Positions 24,888 to 33,553 of a stretch of DNA of 64,000 bases are shown here, one piece after another. Numbering within the stretch: position 1 is the first letter of the stretch; each line of letters begins with the position of its first letter. The stretch is from an uncultured Bacteroidota bacterium. Lineage in GTDB: Bacteria; Bacteroidota; Bacteroidia; Flavobacteriales; Flavobacteriaceae. The notes under the pieces were generated by a model. It was not told the origin of the DNA, did no database searches, and saw nothing but the letters and a program-made list of their open reading frames with translations. Made by a program: the position numbers and the translations under genes. The DNA lies in assembly GCA_902535165.1 (NCBI GenBank), contig CACASE010000008.1, positions 1-64,000 of the forward strand. Reading direction: 5' to 3'.

Positions 24888-25940
24888 TTATGTTATTCTA
24901 GGATCCAAATATTTGTATATATAATCAACAAATATATTAATCATTATAAAAGCAAAGCTAATAACTAATACGGAACCTATAATCACTGGAACGTCTAGAA
25001 CATTTAAAGAGTTTACAATTTCTCTTCCAAGACCATTCCAGCCAAATATATATTCAACAAAGACAGAACCAGCCAACAAACTTGCAAACCATCCTGATAG
25101 AGCAGTAATAACTGGATTTAGAGAGTTTTTAATACAGTGATTTAATATTACTTTAGATTTTGATAATCCCTTAGCATAAGCAGTTATAACATAATTTTTT
25201 TTGAGTGTCTCAATTAATGAGTTTCTCATCATCATACTGATCACAGCAATTGGTCTAATTCCGAGTACTATTGAAGGTAGAATTAGATTCTTAAGCACAA
25301 GCCTATATTCTTCACCAAAATCATCCAATTCGTATAAACTACCAGTCATATTTAGATTAGTATATTCAGAGAGAACAAAACCAAAAATCCAAGCAAAAAT
25401 TATGGAGCTAAGAAATGATGGCATACTCATTCCAAAAGTACTTAACAACTGAACAAAATTATCTAAAAAAGTTCCTTTATTTAAAGCTGAGATAATCCCA
25501 AAAATCAACCCAAAAATTGTTGCAATTAGAATCGAAGAAATAGCTAAAACTACTGTATTTGGAAAAGTATCTTTAATAATTGTGGAGACCTTCACTCCTC
25601 TTCGTTGATATGATTCTCGTAAATAAGGAAATTTTATAACAATTGATGATTGCTCAAAACTTAGAAGTGTCTTGTAAGAGTATTTTTTTTTATTAAGAAA
25701 ATTAAATTTCTCTGGATTTTTAGAATGAATTGATAAAATTGATAAATCATTCAAATAATATAAGTATTGATTTAAAATTGGTTGATCAAAACCATACTTC
25801 TTTTGTATTATTTTAAGTTGCTCAGCATCTTCATTTTGATCCATCATCATTCTGGCAGGATCACCTGGAAGTATTTGAAATAAAAAAAAGATTACAGTAA
25901 CTACTCCAAATAATGTAAATAGAATATTAAATAGCTTCAT
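24888..25940 (-). CDS. ABC transporter permease, DppB/OppB type
   Basis: A 350-residue inner-membrane permease of the dipeptide/oligopeptide/nickel family. The N-terminal helix runs into FQILPGDPARMMMDQN, the family hallmark, and the C-terminal half has the inner-membrane component domain with ITAYAKGLSKSKVILNHCIKNSLNPVI, the ATPase-contact loop, and SVFVEYIFGWNGLGR. Between helix 1 and the core are about 90 extra residues, as in many Bacteroidota members. The ATG at 25940 is chosen over 25952 because it gives the usual MKxFxxLxT start. No binding protein, second permease or ATPase gene is nearby, so partners must be elsewhere. Confidence 0.88.
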   Translation of the reverse strand: MKLFNILFTLFGVVTVIFFLFQILPGDPARMMMDQNEDAEQLKIIQKKYGFDQPILNQYLYYLNDLSILSIHSKNPEKFNFLNKKKYSYKTLLSFEQSSIVIKFPYLRESYQRRGVKVSTIIKDTFPNTVVLAISSILIATIFGLIFGIISALNKGTFLDNFVQLLSTFGMSMPSFLSSIIFAWIFGFVLSEYTNLNMTGSLYELDDFGEEYRLVLKNLILPSIVLGIRPIAVISMMMRNSLIETLKKNYVITAYAKGLSKSKVILNHCIKNSLNPVITALSGWFASLLAGSVFVEYIFGWNGLGREIVNSLNVLDVPVIIGSVLVISFAFIMINIFVDYIYKYLDPRIT

Positions 25941-26478
25941 TAGAACCATCAATTAAAATCAAAGCAAAAACAGAATAGTTTATTATATCTTGATAATTTG
26001 CGTCAATACCTTCACTAATCAGAGTTTCTCCATAATTATCCTCAATTTGTTTAACTCTTAAAAGTTTTTGTAGTATTAAGTCAGTCAAAGAGCTAATTCT
26101 CATATCTCTCCATGCTTCACCATAATCATGATTTTTATTAATCATTAAGTTTTTTACTGATTTGATATGCTTATTATAATATTTAATTGCATCATCAAAA
26201 TTCATATCTGGTTCATCAACTACACCCAATTCGATTTGTATTAATGACATTATTGAATAATTAATAATTCCAATGAATTCAGAAGATTGACCTTCATCAA
26301 TTTTTTTTGTTTTTTTGGTCTGTAAACTTCTTATTCTTTGTGCTTTAATAAAAATCTGATCAGTCAAAGATGGTAATCTTAATATTCTCCAAGCACTGCC
26401 ATAATCTTTCATTTTTTTTGAAAAGATATCCAAGCAATTTTTAATAATAAAATCAAACTGTTTTTCAGTAGTTGTCAC
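25927..26478 (-). CDS. DUF1599 domain protein
   Basis: A 183-residue soluble protein consisting of two copies of the DUF1599 domain: KMKDYGSAWRILRLPSLTDQI (about residues 23-43) with INYSIMSLIQ, and KNHDYGEAWRDMRISSLTDLI (about 115-135) with INYSVFALIL. DUF1599 has been linked to nucleotide-modification genes in phages, but here it is a chromosomal flavobacterial gene beside folP and tpiA. Its activity is unknown. The 3' end overlaps the permease gene and the 5' end is divergent from folP. Confidence 0.88.
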   Translation of the reverse strand: MTTTEKQFDFIIKNCLDIFSKKMKDYGSAWRILRLPSLTDQIFIKAQRIRSLQTKKTKKIDEGQSSEFIGIINYSIMSLIQIELGVVDEPDMNFDDAIKYYNKHIKSVKNLMINKNHDYGEAWRDMRISSLTDLILQKLLRVKQIEDNYGETLISEGIDANYQDIINYSVFALILIDGSNEAI

Positions 26479-26533
26479 AAAAAGTTATTTTATGTAAATT
26501 TCGATTAAAATTACCTAATAAACTAATCCATAA

Positions 26534-27367
26534 ATGAATATTAATATCAGAGGAAGACTTTTTGATTTATCTAAGCCAAAAGTCATGGGGATACTTAATT
26601 TAACACCTGATTCATTTTATGATGGTGGTGTTCATAATGAAATTAATAAGATAGAAGATCATGTAAACAAAATGGTTAATGATGGTATGGATATTCTTGA
26701 TATCGGTGGTTACAGCTCAAAACCTGGAGCAAAAAACATAAGCGTTGATGAAGAATTGTCAAGAGTCATTCCAATTTTGAAACACATAAGAAAAATATTT
26801 CCTGAATTGGTTATTTCGATTGATACTTTTCGATCCAAAATTGCAAGCGCGTCACTTAATGAGGGAGCGGATATTATAAATGATATATCTGGTGGAACAT
26901 TAGATAAAAATATGATGAGTGTTGTCGCAAAAAATAATTGCCCCTATATTTTAATGCACATGCAAGGTAATCCACAAAACATGCAAAATGATCCTAGTTA
27001 TGAAAATGTAACCTTAGAAATTATTCAATATTTAGCTCAAAGAATAAAAATTGCTCATGATAATAACATTGTTGATATAATAGTTGATCCAGGCTTTGGA
27101 TTTGGTAAAACACTAGAACATAATTTTGAAATTTTAAATAATCTAGAAAAATTTAATGTGCTTGATACACCAATTCTTGCGGGATTCTCAAGAAAATCAA
27201 TGATATATAAAACATTAAAAACATCTAGTGAAAAAGCTTTAAATGGAACTTCAAGTCTAAATACAATTGCACTAACGAAAGGTGCAAAAATATTAAGAGT
27301 ACATGATGTTAGAGAAGCAAAAGAGTGTATTATTTTACATGAAAAAACAATAAGTAGTCTATTTTGA
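26534..27367 (+). CDS. folP: Dihydropteroate synthase
   Basis: A 277-residue enzyme joining p-aminobenzoate to the pterin pyrophosphate in folate synthesis. Seen: VMGILNLTPDSFYDGG (phosphate-binding loop), DIGGYSSKPGA, SIDTFRSKIA, NDISGG, HMQGNPQNMQ and DPGFGFGKT. Length is normal. A -7-like TAAATTTC lies about 35 bases upstream in the divergent gap. The cdaA gene follows after 16 bases. Confidence 0.96.
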   Translation: MNINIRGRLFDLSKPKVMGILNLTPDSFYDGGVHNEINKIEDHVNKMVNDGMDILDIGGYSSKPGAKNISVDEELSRVIPILKHIRKIFPELVISIDTFRSKIASASLNEGADIINDISGGTLDKNMMSVVAKNNCPYILMHMQGNPQNMQNDPSYENVTLEIIQYLAQRIKIAHDNNIVDIIVDPGFGFGKTLEHNFEILNNLEKFNVLDTPILAGFSRKSMIYKTLKTSSEKALNGTSSLNTIALTKGAKILRVHDVREAKECIILHEKTISSLF

Positions 27368-27383
27368 CTAATTTTGTTGGAGT

Positions 27384-28172
27384 TTGGAAATTCTTGATCT
27401 CATAAAGTCTACTATCTTACCAATCATAGATATAATTTTAGTTGCAATAATGCTCTATTACGCATATAAGTTAGTAAGAGGGACTGCTGCAATAATAGTA
27501 TTTAGAGGTTTTGTTATCATTTACATAATCTGGTGGATTACTGATCTTTTGAATATGAATATACTGAGCAGTATACTTGGAGGATTCATAGGAGTTGGAG
27601 TTTTTGCAGTCATTATTGTATTTCAACAAGAAATTAGAAAGTTTTTATTATTGTTAGGCTCATCAAGAATAACAAATAATAAGTCATATTGGAAAAAGTT
27701 TAATCTATTCTTTAGAATTAGCGAAGAAAAAGCCAAACTAAATATTGAAGATTTTTTAGAGGCATGTAATAAGTTAAAAAAAGATAAAACAGGAGCAATT
27801 TTTGTTTTTGAAAGAAACAATAATCTTGATTTTGTGAAGGAGGATGGAGATTCAATTAATGCAGAACTTTCAACACCTATAATTGAAAGTATTTTCTATA
27901 AAAATAGTCCATTGCATGATGGAGCTGTAATTATTGTTGGAAATGTAATTGTTGCATCAAGAGTAACATTACCAGTATCAAAAAGTAAAAAAATTAATAA
28001 ATCTTTAGGTTTAAGACATAAAGCTGGAATTGGGATCACCGAAGAGTCTGATGCTATATCAATAGTAATTTCAGAAGAAACTGGTAAACTATCCTATATA
28101 AAAAGTGGGAAAATTATTAGTTATAAAAATAATGAGGAGTTAAAAAGTTTAATCTCAAATGACTTGCTCTAA
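27384..28172 (+). CDS. cdaA: Diadenylate cyclase CdaA
   Basis: A 262-residue membrane-bound enzyme making cyclic di-AMP. Two to three N-terminal helices (to about residue 75) precede the DAC domain. The DGA motif is in PLHDGAVIIVGN; the second catalytic motif, usually RHR, reads RHK in LGLRHKAGIGITEESDA. The start is TTG at 27384. Cyclic di-AMP controls potassium and osmolyte balance in other bacteria. Position after folP is common in Bacteroidota. Its 3' end overlaps the opposing ABC exporter gene by 18 bases. Confidence 0.94.
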   Translation: MEILDLIKSTILPIIDIILVAIMLYYAYKLVRGTAAIIVFRGFVIIYIIWWITDLLNMNILSSILGGFIGVGVFAVIIVFQQEIRKFLLLLGSSRITNNKSYWKKFNLFFRISEEKAKLNIEDFLEACNKLKKDKTGAIFVFERNNNLDFVKEDGDSINAELSTPIIESIFYKNSPLHDGAVIIVGNVIVASRVTLPVSKSKKINKSLGLRHKAGIGITEESDAISIVISEETGKLSYIKSGKIISYKNNEELKSLISNDLL

Positions 28173-29924
28173 CTCTTTTGAATCTTGAAACTGATACTCA
28201 AAAAGTTTTTTATAAAAACCATTTTCAATTTTTATTAATTCATCATGACTACCAAATTCTTTAATTTCACCATTATCCAAATAAATTATCTTATCTGCAT
28301 TTAAAATTGTTGAAAGTCTGTGAGCAATAATTATTGAGGTTTTACCCTCAATAATCTTATTTGTTGCATATTGAATAAGCTGTTCAGTCTTAGAATCAAT
28401 TGAAGATGTTGCTTCGTCCAATATTAAAATTTTTGGATTTGAAACATAAGCTCTTAAGAAGGAAATTAGTTGTCTTTGACCCTCAGACAACATTACACCT
28501 CTTTCTTTTACATTGTAATTAAATCCACCAGGAAGTTTATTTATAAATTCCAAAATACCAATTTCTTTAGCCGCATTTTCAATTTTATCTTTCGATATAT
28601 TTTTTTTGAAAAGAGATATATTATTATAAATAGAATCTGCAAATAAAAAAATATCTTGAGAAACAAGCGAAATTTGAGATCTCAAATTTTTCAAGGAAAA
28701 CTTTTCAATGCTTGTTCCGTCAACATAAATTTTTCCACTATTAATCTCAAAAAATCTTAAAATAAGTTTAATTATTGTTGATTTTCCTGAGCCGGTTGGA
28801 CCAACTATGGCGACTCTTTCACCGGGCTTAATTTCAATAGAAAGATTTTTAATAATTGGATTATTAATTTCATATGAAAAATTAACTTTATCAAAAATAA
28901 TTTCCCCTTTAACCTCATCAAGATTTGTTCCAGTATCTTTTACAAACTCATCTGTATCTAAAATTTTAAATACTCTGTTAGCTGCCACCATGCCCATTTG
29001 TAACGTATTAAACTTGTCCGCAATTTGTCTAAGTGGTCTAAAAAGCATTTGAGAAAGTTGTATAAATAGAAATATTGTTCCAAGTGATATAGAATTTTCA
29101 TCAGCAATATTATTAAAACCAGCATACCAAACTAGAAGTCCAATTGTAATTGATGTTGAAATCTCAGATATTGGAAAAAAAATTGAGTTATACCAAACTG
29201 TTTTTAGCCAAGCTTGCTTATGTCTTTCGTTTATATTTTTAAAATTTTCATGTTCAATTTTCTGACGATTAAATATCTGAATCTCTTTCATTCCTGAAAG
29301 TCTTTCCTGAACAAAAGAATTCAAATTTGCAACCTCATTTCTAACTTGATTAAAAGCAACTTTCATAGCCATTTGGAATAATCTTGTGGCAACAATTATA
29401 AATGGGAGTATTAAAAAAATTATTATTGAGAGTTTAAGACTTAAAATTACCATTACAGTTAGGACTGATAACATTAAAATTAAATCAGCAATTATCATGA
29501 ACAGACCTTGACTAAATATACTTGCAATTGTTTCCATATCATTCACAGTTCTGGTAACAAGTCTACCAATAGATGATTTGTTGTAATACGACATCTTAAA
29601 AGAAATTATTTTGGAAAATAATTTATTTCTGATATCAAAGACTACTTTTTGACCTAATAGGTTTGTGAAATACACAAACAAAAATTGAAATAGTACTTGA
29701 AAAAGTAATACACCCACCATGATTGAAATTATTGTGATAAGTCCTTGATAGTTTTTTAATGTGATATAATCATCAACAGCAATCTTTAAAAGATATTGAT
29801 TGAGGATAGAAAAAAAGGAAATTAATACAGCCGCAAATGAAACAAATATGAAATTTGTCCTGTAGGGCTTGACGTTTTTAATTAGCCTTGAAAAAAGTTT
29901 AAAATTAAATTTTCTTTTATCCAT
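28155..29924 (-). CDS. ABC exporter, MsbA/LmrA-like half-transporter
   Basis: A 589-residue fused permease-ATPase. The N-terminal half (about residues 1-320) has six helices with the exporter motif FDIRNKLFSKIISFKMSYYNKSSIGRLVTR; the ATPase has Walker A GPTGSGKSTI, a Q-loop SQDIFLF, signature LSEGQRQ, Walker B ILILDEATSSID and the switch histidine in IIAHRLST. It may flip lipid or export a small molecule; substrate unknown. It overlaps truA by 8 bases at its start and cdaA by 18 bases at its end. Confidence 0.94.
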   Translation of the reverse strand: MDKRKFNFKLFSRLIKNVKPYRTNFIFVSFAAVLISFFSILNQYLLKIAVDDYITLKNYQGLITIISIMVGVLLFQVLFQFLFVYFTNLLGQKVVFDIRNKLFSKIISFKMSYYNKSSIGRLVTRTVNDMETIASIFSQGLFMIIADLILMLSVLTVMVILSLKLSIIIFLILPFIIVATRLFQMAMKVAFNQVRNEVANLNSFVQERLSGMKEIQIFNRQKIEHENFKNINERHKQAWLKTVWYNSIFFPISEISTSITIGLLVWYAGFNNIADENSISLGTIFLFIQLSQMLFRPLRQIADKFNTLQMGMVAANRVFKILDTDEFVKDTGTNLDEVKGEIIFDKVNFSYEINNPIIKNLSIEIKPGERVAIVGPTGSGKSTIIKLILRFFEINSGKIYVDGTSIEKFSLKNLRSQISLVSQDIFLFADSIYNNISLFKKNISKDKIENAAKEIGILEFINKLPGGFNYNVKERGVMLSEGQRQLISFLRAYVSNPKILILDEATSSIDSKTEQLIQYATNKIIEGKTSIIIAHRLSTILNADKIIYLDNGEIKEFGSHDELIKIENGFYKKLFEYQFQDSKELEQVI

Positions 29925-30672
29925 TCACTAAAATTTTATCCCAATTATAATTAATTTCTTTCAAAAATAAACCGTGAGCAGGAACTGAATATCCAGCTAA
30001 TTTTCTATCTCTTTTATTTATTATTTCTTCAAAATCATCTGTAGAAATTGTACCTAACCCAACTTCAATTAATGTACCAACAATTGCTCTAACCATATTT
30101 CTTAAAAATCTATCAGCTTTAATTTTAAAACATAGTTTACCTTCAATAATTTCCCAACTAGCTTTAAATATTTTACAATTATATGTTTTAACGTCTGACT
30201 TTGATTTGGAAAAAGATTTAAAATCTACATAATTGAAAAGCAAGTTTGCGCATTCATTCATTTTTTTTAAGTCTAGTTTATTTTTGAAATAATAAGACTT
30301 ATTTAATTCAAATGGATTTTTTTCTGTAGAAATAAAATATTCATAAGATCTGCAGACAGCATCAAATCTGGCATGAGCTTTATTATTTACTTGAAAGATT
30401 TTTTTAACAACAATCTCATGGGGGAGAAAAGAATTTAGTTTGTATATCATTTGATCGGTGTTATTAATTTTGTCATCAATATCAAAATGTGCAAACATCT
30501 GATTTGCATGAACACCAGTATCAGTCCTGCCAGCACCTACAAGCTTGATTTTTAATTTTAGAAGCTTTGATATACAATCTTCTAAAACACCTTGTATTGT
30601 GATTGAATTCGGCTGGATTTGCCATCCATGGTAATTAGTTCCCAAATATGAAATTTCTAAAAAATATCTCAA
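29917..30672 (-). CDS. truA: tRNA pseudouridine synthase A
   Basis: A 251-residue enzyme forming pseudouridine at positions 38-40 of tRNA. The N-terminus YFLEISYLGTNYHGWQIQPNSITIQGVLE and the catalytic aspartate in VGAGRTDTGVHANQ are clear; RFLRNMVRAIVGTLIEVG is the C-terminal signature. Length is normal. It overlaps the ABC exporter gene and is divergent from the phosphoesterase gene. Confidence 0.96.
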   Translation of the reverse strand: MRYFLEISYLGTNYHGWQIQPNSITIQGVLEDCISKLLKLKIKLVGAGRTDTGVHANQMFAHFDIDDKINNTDQMIYKLNSFLPHEIVVKKIFQVNNKAHARFDAVCRSYEYFISTEKNPFELNKSYYFKNKLDLKKMNECANLLFNYVDFKSFSKSKSDVKTYNCKIFKASWEIIEGKLCFKIKADRFLRNMVRAIVGTLIEVGLGTISTDDFEEIINKRDRKLAGYSVPAHGLFLKEINYNWDKILVNG

Positions 30673-30695
30673 TTACAGGTAAAATTTGTTAAATT

Positions 30696-30703
30696 CAAAG
30701 ATA
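30696..30703 (-). promoter_or_regulatory. truA: -7 element of truA
   Basis: TATCTTTG on the minus strand fits TAnnTTTG exactly, 23 bases before the truA start codon. No TTTG lies at the -33 spacing. Confidence 0.5.
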
Positions 30704-30722
30704 AGTAATAAGAGATTAAAGT

Positions 30723-31229
30723 TTGAAAAAAGTTCTTTTGATATCTGATACACATGGGTATATTGATGATGTAATTATTAAGTATGCAAAAGCGGCTGAT
30801 TTAGTTCTTCATGCTGGTGATATTGGAGATGTTAAAGTTATTGATGAATTATCCAAAATATCGATTACAAAAGCAGTATTTGGAAATATAGACAGTGCTG
30901 AAATAAGGTCCATGACTAAGGAAAATGAATTATTTGAAATTGAAGGATTCAAAATTTTAATAACTCATATCGCGGGGAAGCAGCCAAAATATAATAAAAG
31001 ATTATTAAACTTAATACAAAAAGAATCTCCAAACCTTCTTATATATGGTCATTCACATATATTAAAAATCGAAAATGATAAAAAAAATAATTTGTTATGT
31101 ATTAACCCTGGAGCAGCTGGTAGACATGGTTTTCACAAGAAAAGAACAATGATCAGATTTAATCTTAATAATAAACAAATTGAAAAAACTGAAATAATTG
31201 AACTTGGTGATAGATCATCATTATCTTAA
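30723..31229 (+). CDS. YfcE/MJ0936-like metallophosphoesterase
   Basis: A 168-residue cytoplasmic phosphodiesterase. Metal ligands are seen in LLISDTHGYID (Asp, His), LHAGDIGD (Asp), FGNIDS (Asn-type motif), ITHIAG and YGHSHI (His residues). These are the five blocks of the calcineurin-like superfamily. The start is TTG at 30723. Natural substrate unknown. Its end overlaps the DUF4293 gene by 9 bases on the opposite strand. Confidence 0.92.
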   Translation: MKKVLLISDTHGYIDDVIIKYAKAADLVLHAGDIGDVKVIDELSKISITKAVFGNIDSAEIRSMTKENELFEIEGFKILITHIAGKQPKYNKRLLNLIQKESPNLLIYGHSHILKIENDKKNNLLCINPGAAGRHGFHKKRTMIRFNLNNKQIEKTEIIELGDRSSLS

Positions 31230-31592
31230 TCTATCAATAGAGTCAATCAATTCTTGATCTTTTTTTAAAGAACTTAGTGAAATTGCTAAAAGTATTGTAA
31301 CCAAAGCTAAATATATAAATCCATATGCATTGCTATCACTAAAAAAAACAGACTTTAAAATGTAGATAACATTAATGAAGGAACTTATTTTTATTATGGA
31401 AATTTGTCTTTTTCTATTTTTACTTTGAGTTAAAATAAAAATTGACACAAAACAGACTAACAGAGCATAACTTAATTTATTCTCAAGAAAAACTGATAAT
31501 TTTAAGCTAAGGTTATTTGAGAACTCAAGGTAATAGAGAATTGCACTTACAAGTGTTAGTGTAAATATTGATATTGTATGTTTTCTAAACAC
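31221..31592 (-). CDS. DUF4293-like small membrane protein
   Basis: A 123-residue protein with four predicted helices. The cytoplasmic loop KNRKRQISIIKI and the C-terminus SLKKDQELIDSIDRLR resemble the DUF4293 family, which in flavobacteria sits next to rho, exactly as here. The similarity is weak, and the conserved N-terminal MIQRIQ-type start of DUF4293 is not evident, so the call rests on end motif, topology and position. Function unknown. Confidence 0.65.
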   Translation of the reverse strand: MFRKHTISIFTLTLVSAILYYLEFSNNLSLKLSVFLENKLSYALLVCFVSIFILTQSKNRKRQISIIKISSFINVIYILKSVFFSDSNAYGFIYLALVTILLAISLSSLKKDQELIDSIDRLR

Positions 31593-31634
31593 TTTTTAAA
31601 AATATAGTTTTTTTATTATAATTTAAAAAAATTG

Positions 31635-31642
31635 TATATTTG
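31635..31642 (+). promoter_or_regulatory. rho: -7 element of rho
   Basis: TATATTTG fits TAnnTTTG exactly, 46 bases before the rho ATG. The expected transcription start (about 31647-31649) falls at the first arm of the leader hairpin. Confidence 0.6.
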
Positions 31643-31645
31643 GGC

Positions 31646-31672
31646 TGCAATCTCATCACTTTCCTGATTGCA
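31646..31672 (+). promoter_or_regulatory. rho: Leader hairpin of rho
   Basis: A perfect 7-base inverted repeat TGCAATC / GATTGCA (31646-31652 and 31666-31672) with a 13-base loop. With the predicted start site it would lie at the very 5' end of the mRNA. rho is autoregulated in many bacteria, so this could be a stability or control element. Confidence 0.4.
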
Positions 31673-31688
31673 ACATCACGTTTTAATT

Positions 31689-33044
31689 ATGACAGAAATT
31701 AAAGAACTAACTAAGAAAAAGATTACAGAGCTTGTAGAAGTAGCAAAAGAATTAGGTATTGACAGCTCGGGTAAAAAAGATGAGTTGATTCAAAAAATTA
31801 TTGACTTTCACGCTGGAAATAATAAAGAAAATGACTCCAAATCAAAAAGTGATTCAAAAAAAGAAAATCCAAGAGAAAAAAGTCACAATAAAGACAACAG
31901 AAACAGATATAAACAGCCTGATTTTGAATTCGACGGAATCATTGAATCTGAGGGTGTTCTTGATATCATGCAAGAAGGATATGGTTTCCTAAGATCTTCA
32001 GACTATAATTATTTAAGTTCACCTGATGATATATATGTGTCACAATCTCAAGTCAGATTATTTGGTCTAAAAACTGGAGATACTGTTTTAGGCCAGGTCA
32101 GACCACCAAAAGAGGGAGAAAAATATTTTCCTTTAATCAAAGTAAAAAAGATAAATGGTCTTGGACCTGAAGTTGTTAGAGATCGAGTTTCATTTGAACA
32201 CTTGACACCATTATTTCCAGATGAGAAATTTAATATTGCAGATAAAGAGAGTAGCATATCTACCAGGATTATGGACCTTTTTTCTCCAATCGGAAAAGGA
32301 CAGAGAGGAATGATTGTTTCTCAACCAAAAACTGGAAAAACAATGCTACTTAAAGATGTTGCAAATGCTATTGCAGCCAATCATCCTGAGGTTTATCAAA
32401 TTATATTACTTATAGATGAAAGACCAGAAGAGGTTACTGACATGCAAAGAAATGTAAAAGGTGAAGTCGTAGCTTCGACTTTTGATGAACCAGCAGATAG
32501 GCATGTGAGAGTAGCTAACATTGTTCTTTCAAAAGCTAAAAGATTAGTAGAATGTGGACATGATGTTGTTATTTTATTAGATTCAATTACAAGATTAGCA
32601 AGAGCATACAACACAGTGCAACCTGCATCAGGAAAAATATTGAGTGGTGGTGTTGATGCTAACGCTCTTCACAAACCAAAAAGATTTTTTGGTGCTGCAA
32701 GAAATATTGAGGGAGGAGGCTCTTTATCAATTATTGCGACAGCACTTACAGAAACAGGCTCAAAAATGGATGAAGTAATTTTTGAAGAATTTAAGGGTAC
32801 AGGCAATATGGAACTTCAATTGGACAGAAGAATTTCAAACAGAAGAATTTTTCCTGCGATTGATCTTGTTTCCTCAAGCACTAGAAGAGATGACCTCTTA
32901 CTTGATGAAAATACTATTCAAAGAATGTGGATAATGAGAAAATACTTGGCCGATATGAATCCTGTTGAAGCAATGGAATTTGTGGAGGATAAGATAAAAA
33001 AGACTCTTAACAATGAAGAGTTTCTAATTTCTATGAACTCTTAG
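31689..33044 (+). CDS. rho: Transcription termination factor Rho
   Basis: A 451-residue hexameric RNA helicase. The Rho N-terminal helix-turn domain ([23 protein letters not shown]) is followed by a lysine/asparagine/aspartate-rich linker (about residues 45-80), the RNA-binding OB fold ([15 protein letters not shown]), and the ATPase with Walker [15 protein letters not shown] and [11 protein letters not shown]. The ATG at 31689 is preferred to an upstream TTG. Its last 14 bases overlap rpsT on the opposite strand. With few intrinsic terminators nearby, Rho is likely important in this genome. Confidence 0.97.
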   Translation: MTEIKELTKKKITELVEVAKELGIDSSGKKDELIQKIIDFHAGNNKENDSKSKSDSKKENPREKSHNKDNRNRYKQPDFEFDGIIESEGVLDIMQEGYGFLRSSDYNYLSSPDDIYVSQSQVRLFGLKTGDTVLGQVRPPKEGEKYFPLIKVKKINGLGPEVVRDRVSFEHLTPLFPDEKFNIADKESSISTRIMDLFSPIGKGQRGMIVSQPKTGKTMLLKDVANAIAANHPEVYQIILLIDERPEEVTDMQRNVKGEVVASTFDEPADRHVRVANIVLSKAKRLVECGHDVVILLDSITRLARAYNTVQPASGKILSGGVDANALHKPKRFFGAARNIEGGGSLSIIATALTETGSKMDEVIFEEFKGTGNMELQLDRRISNRRIFPAIDLVSSSTRRDDLLLDENTIQRMWIMRKYLADMNPVEAMEFVEDKIKKTLNNEEFLISMNS

Positions 33045-33330
33045 ATTTTGTTTTTGGCTTAGCTACTTTCTTAACTGGCTTAAGAGAATTCACATGTTTA
33101 GACAACTTTGACTTTAAATTTGAAGATTTATTTTTATGTATAATGTTGTTTTTAGCAAGCTTGTCTAACATTGAAGTTACATCTGCAAATAGTTTGTCAG
33201 CAGCTTTTTTACTTGTAGTTTCTTTTAAACTTTTTATCGCGTTTCTTGTAGTCTTATGTTGAAGACGGTTTTTAGCATTTCTTGTCTTAGTTTGCCTAAT
33301 TCTTTTAACTGCTGATTTATGATTTGCCAT
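33031..33330 (-). CDS. rpsT: 30S ribosomal protein S20
   Basis: A 99-residue ribosomal protein. [35 protein letters not shown] is the classic S20 N-terminus. It is about a dozen residues longer than many S20 proteins because of a lysine-rich tail ([14 protein letters not shown]), the part that overlaps the end of rho. It lies 88 bases downstream of tRNA-Glu and has its own -7 element. Confidence 0.97.
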   Translation of the reverse strand: MANHKSAVKRIRQTKTRNAKNRLQHKTTRNAIKSLKETTSKKAADKLFADVTSMLDKLAKNNIIHKNKSSNLKSKLSKHVNSLKPVKKVAKPKTKSKSS

Positions 33331-33350
33331 ATAGTTTAAATTTTGCTCAG

Positions 33351-33358
33351 CAAATATA
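33351..33358 (-). promoter_or_regulatory. rpsT: -7 element of rpsT
   Basis: TATATTTG on the minus strand, exact TAnnTTTG, 20 bases before the rpsT start codon. Confidence 0.55.
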
Positions 33359-33418
33359 ATGGTTTTTTATATCTGTAAAGCGAATCTCAAGTTTAATTTA
33401 ATTAAACTTAAAGATTTG

Positions 33419-33490
33419 TAGCCCGTAGGGGAATCGAACCCCTCTTACCAGGATGAAAACCTGGCGTCCTAGCCGATAGACGAACGGGCC
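33419..33490 (-). tRNA. tRNA-Glu (TTC)
   Basis: A complete cloverleaf on the minus strand with anticodon TTC between CCAGG and CCTGG stems, T-arm GGGG/CCCC with TTCGATT, and acceptor GGCCCGT against ACGGGCT. CCA is not encoded. Its charged product also feeds the C5 heme pathway (HemA substrate). Confidence 0.96.
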
Positions 33491-33506
33491 AGAAAAATTA
33501 ACCGTG

Positions 33507-33537
33507 CAAATTTATATAAAGGAAATAAAGATGCAAA
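33507..33537 (-). promoter_or_regulatory. Promoter of tRNA-Glu (TTTG-N19-TAAATTTG)
   Basis: On the minus strand TTTG (33534-33537), a 19-base spacer and TAAATTTG (33507-33514) match the Bacteroidota primary sigma factor consensus perfectly, 16 bases before the tRNA. Confidence 0.8.
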
Positions 33538-33553
33538 ATATTAAATGTCAAAA

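Noticed and set aside
30680-30688. TAAAATTTG as a -7 box for the phosphoesterase gene
   Set aside because: The spacing between TA and TTTG is three bases rather than two and no -33 box is present; too weak to list.
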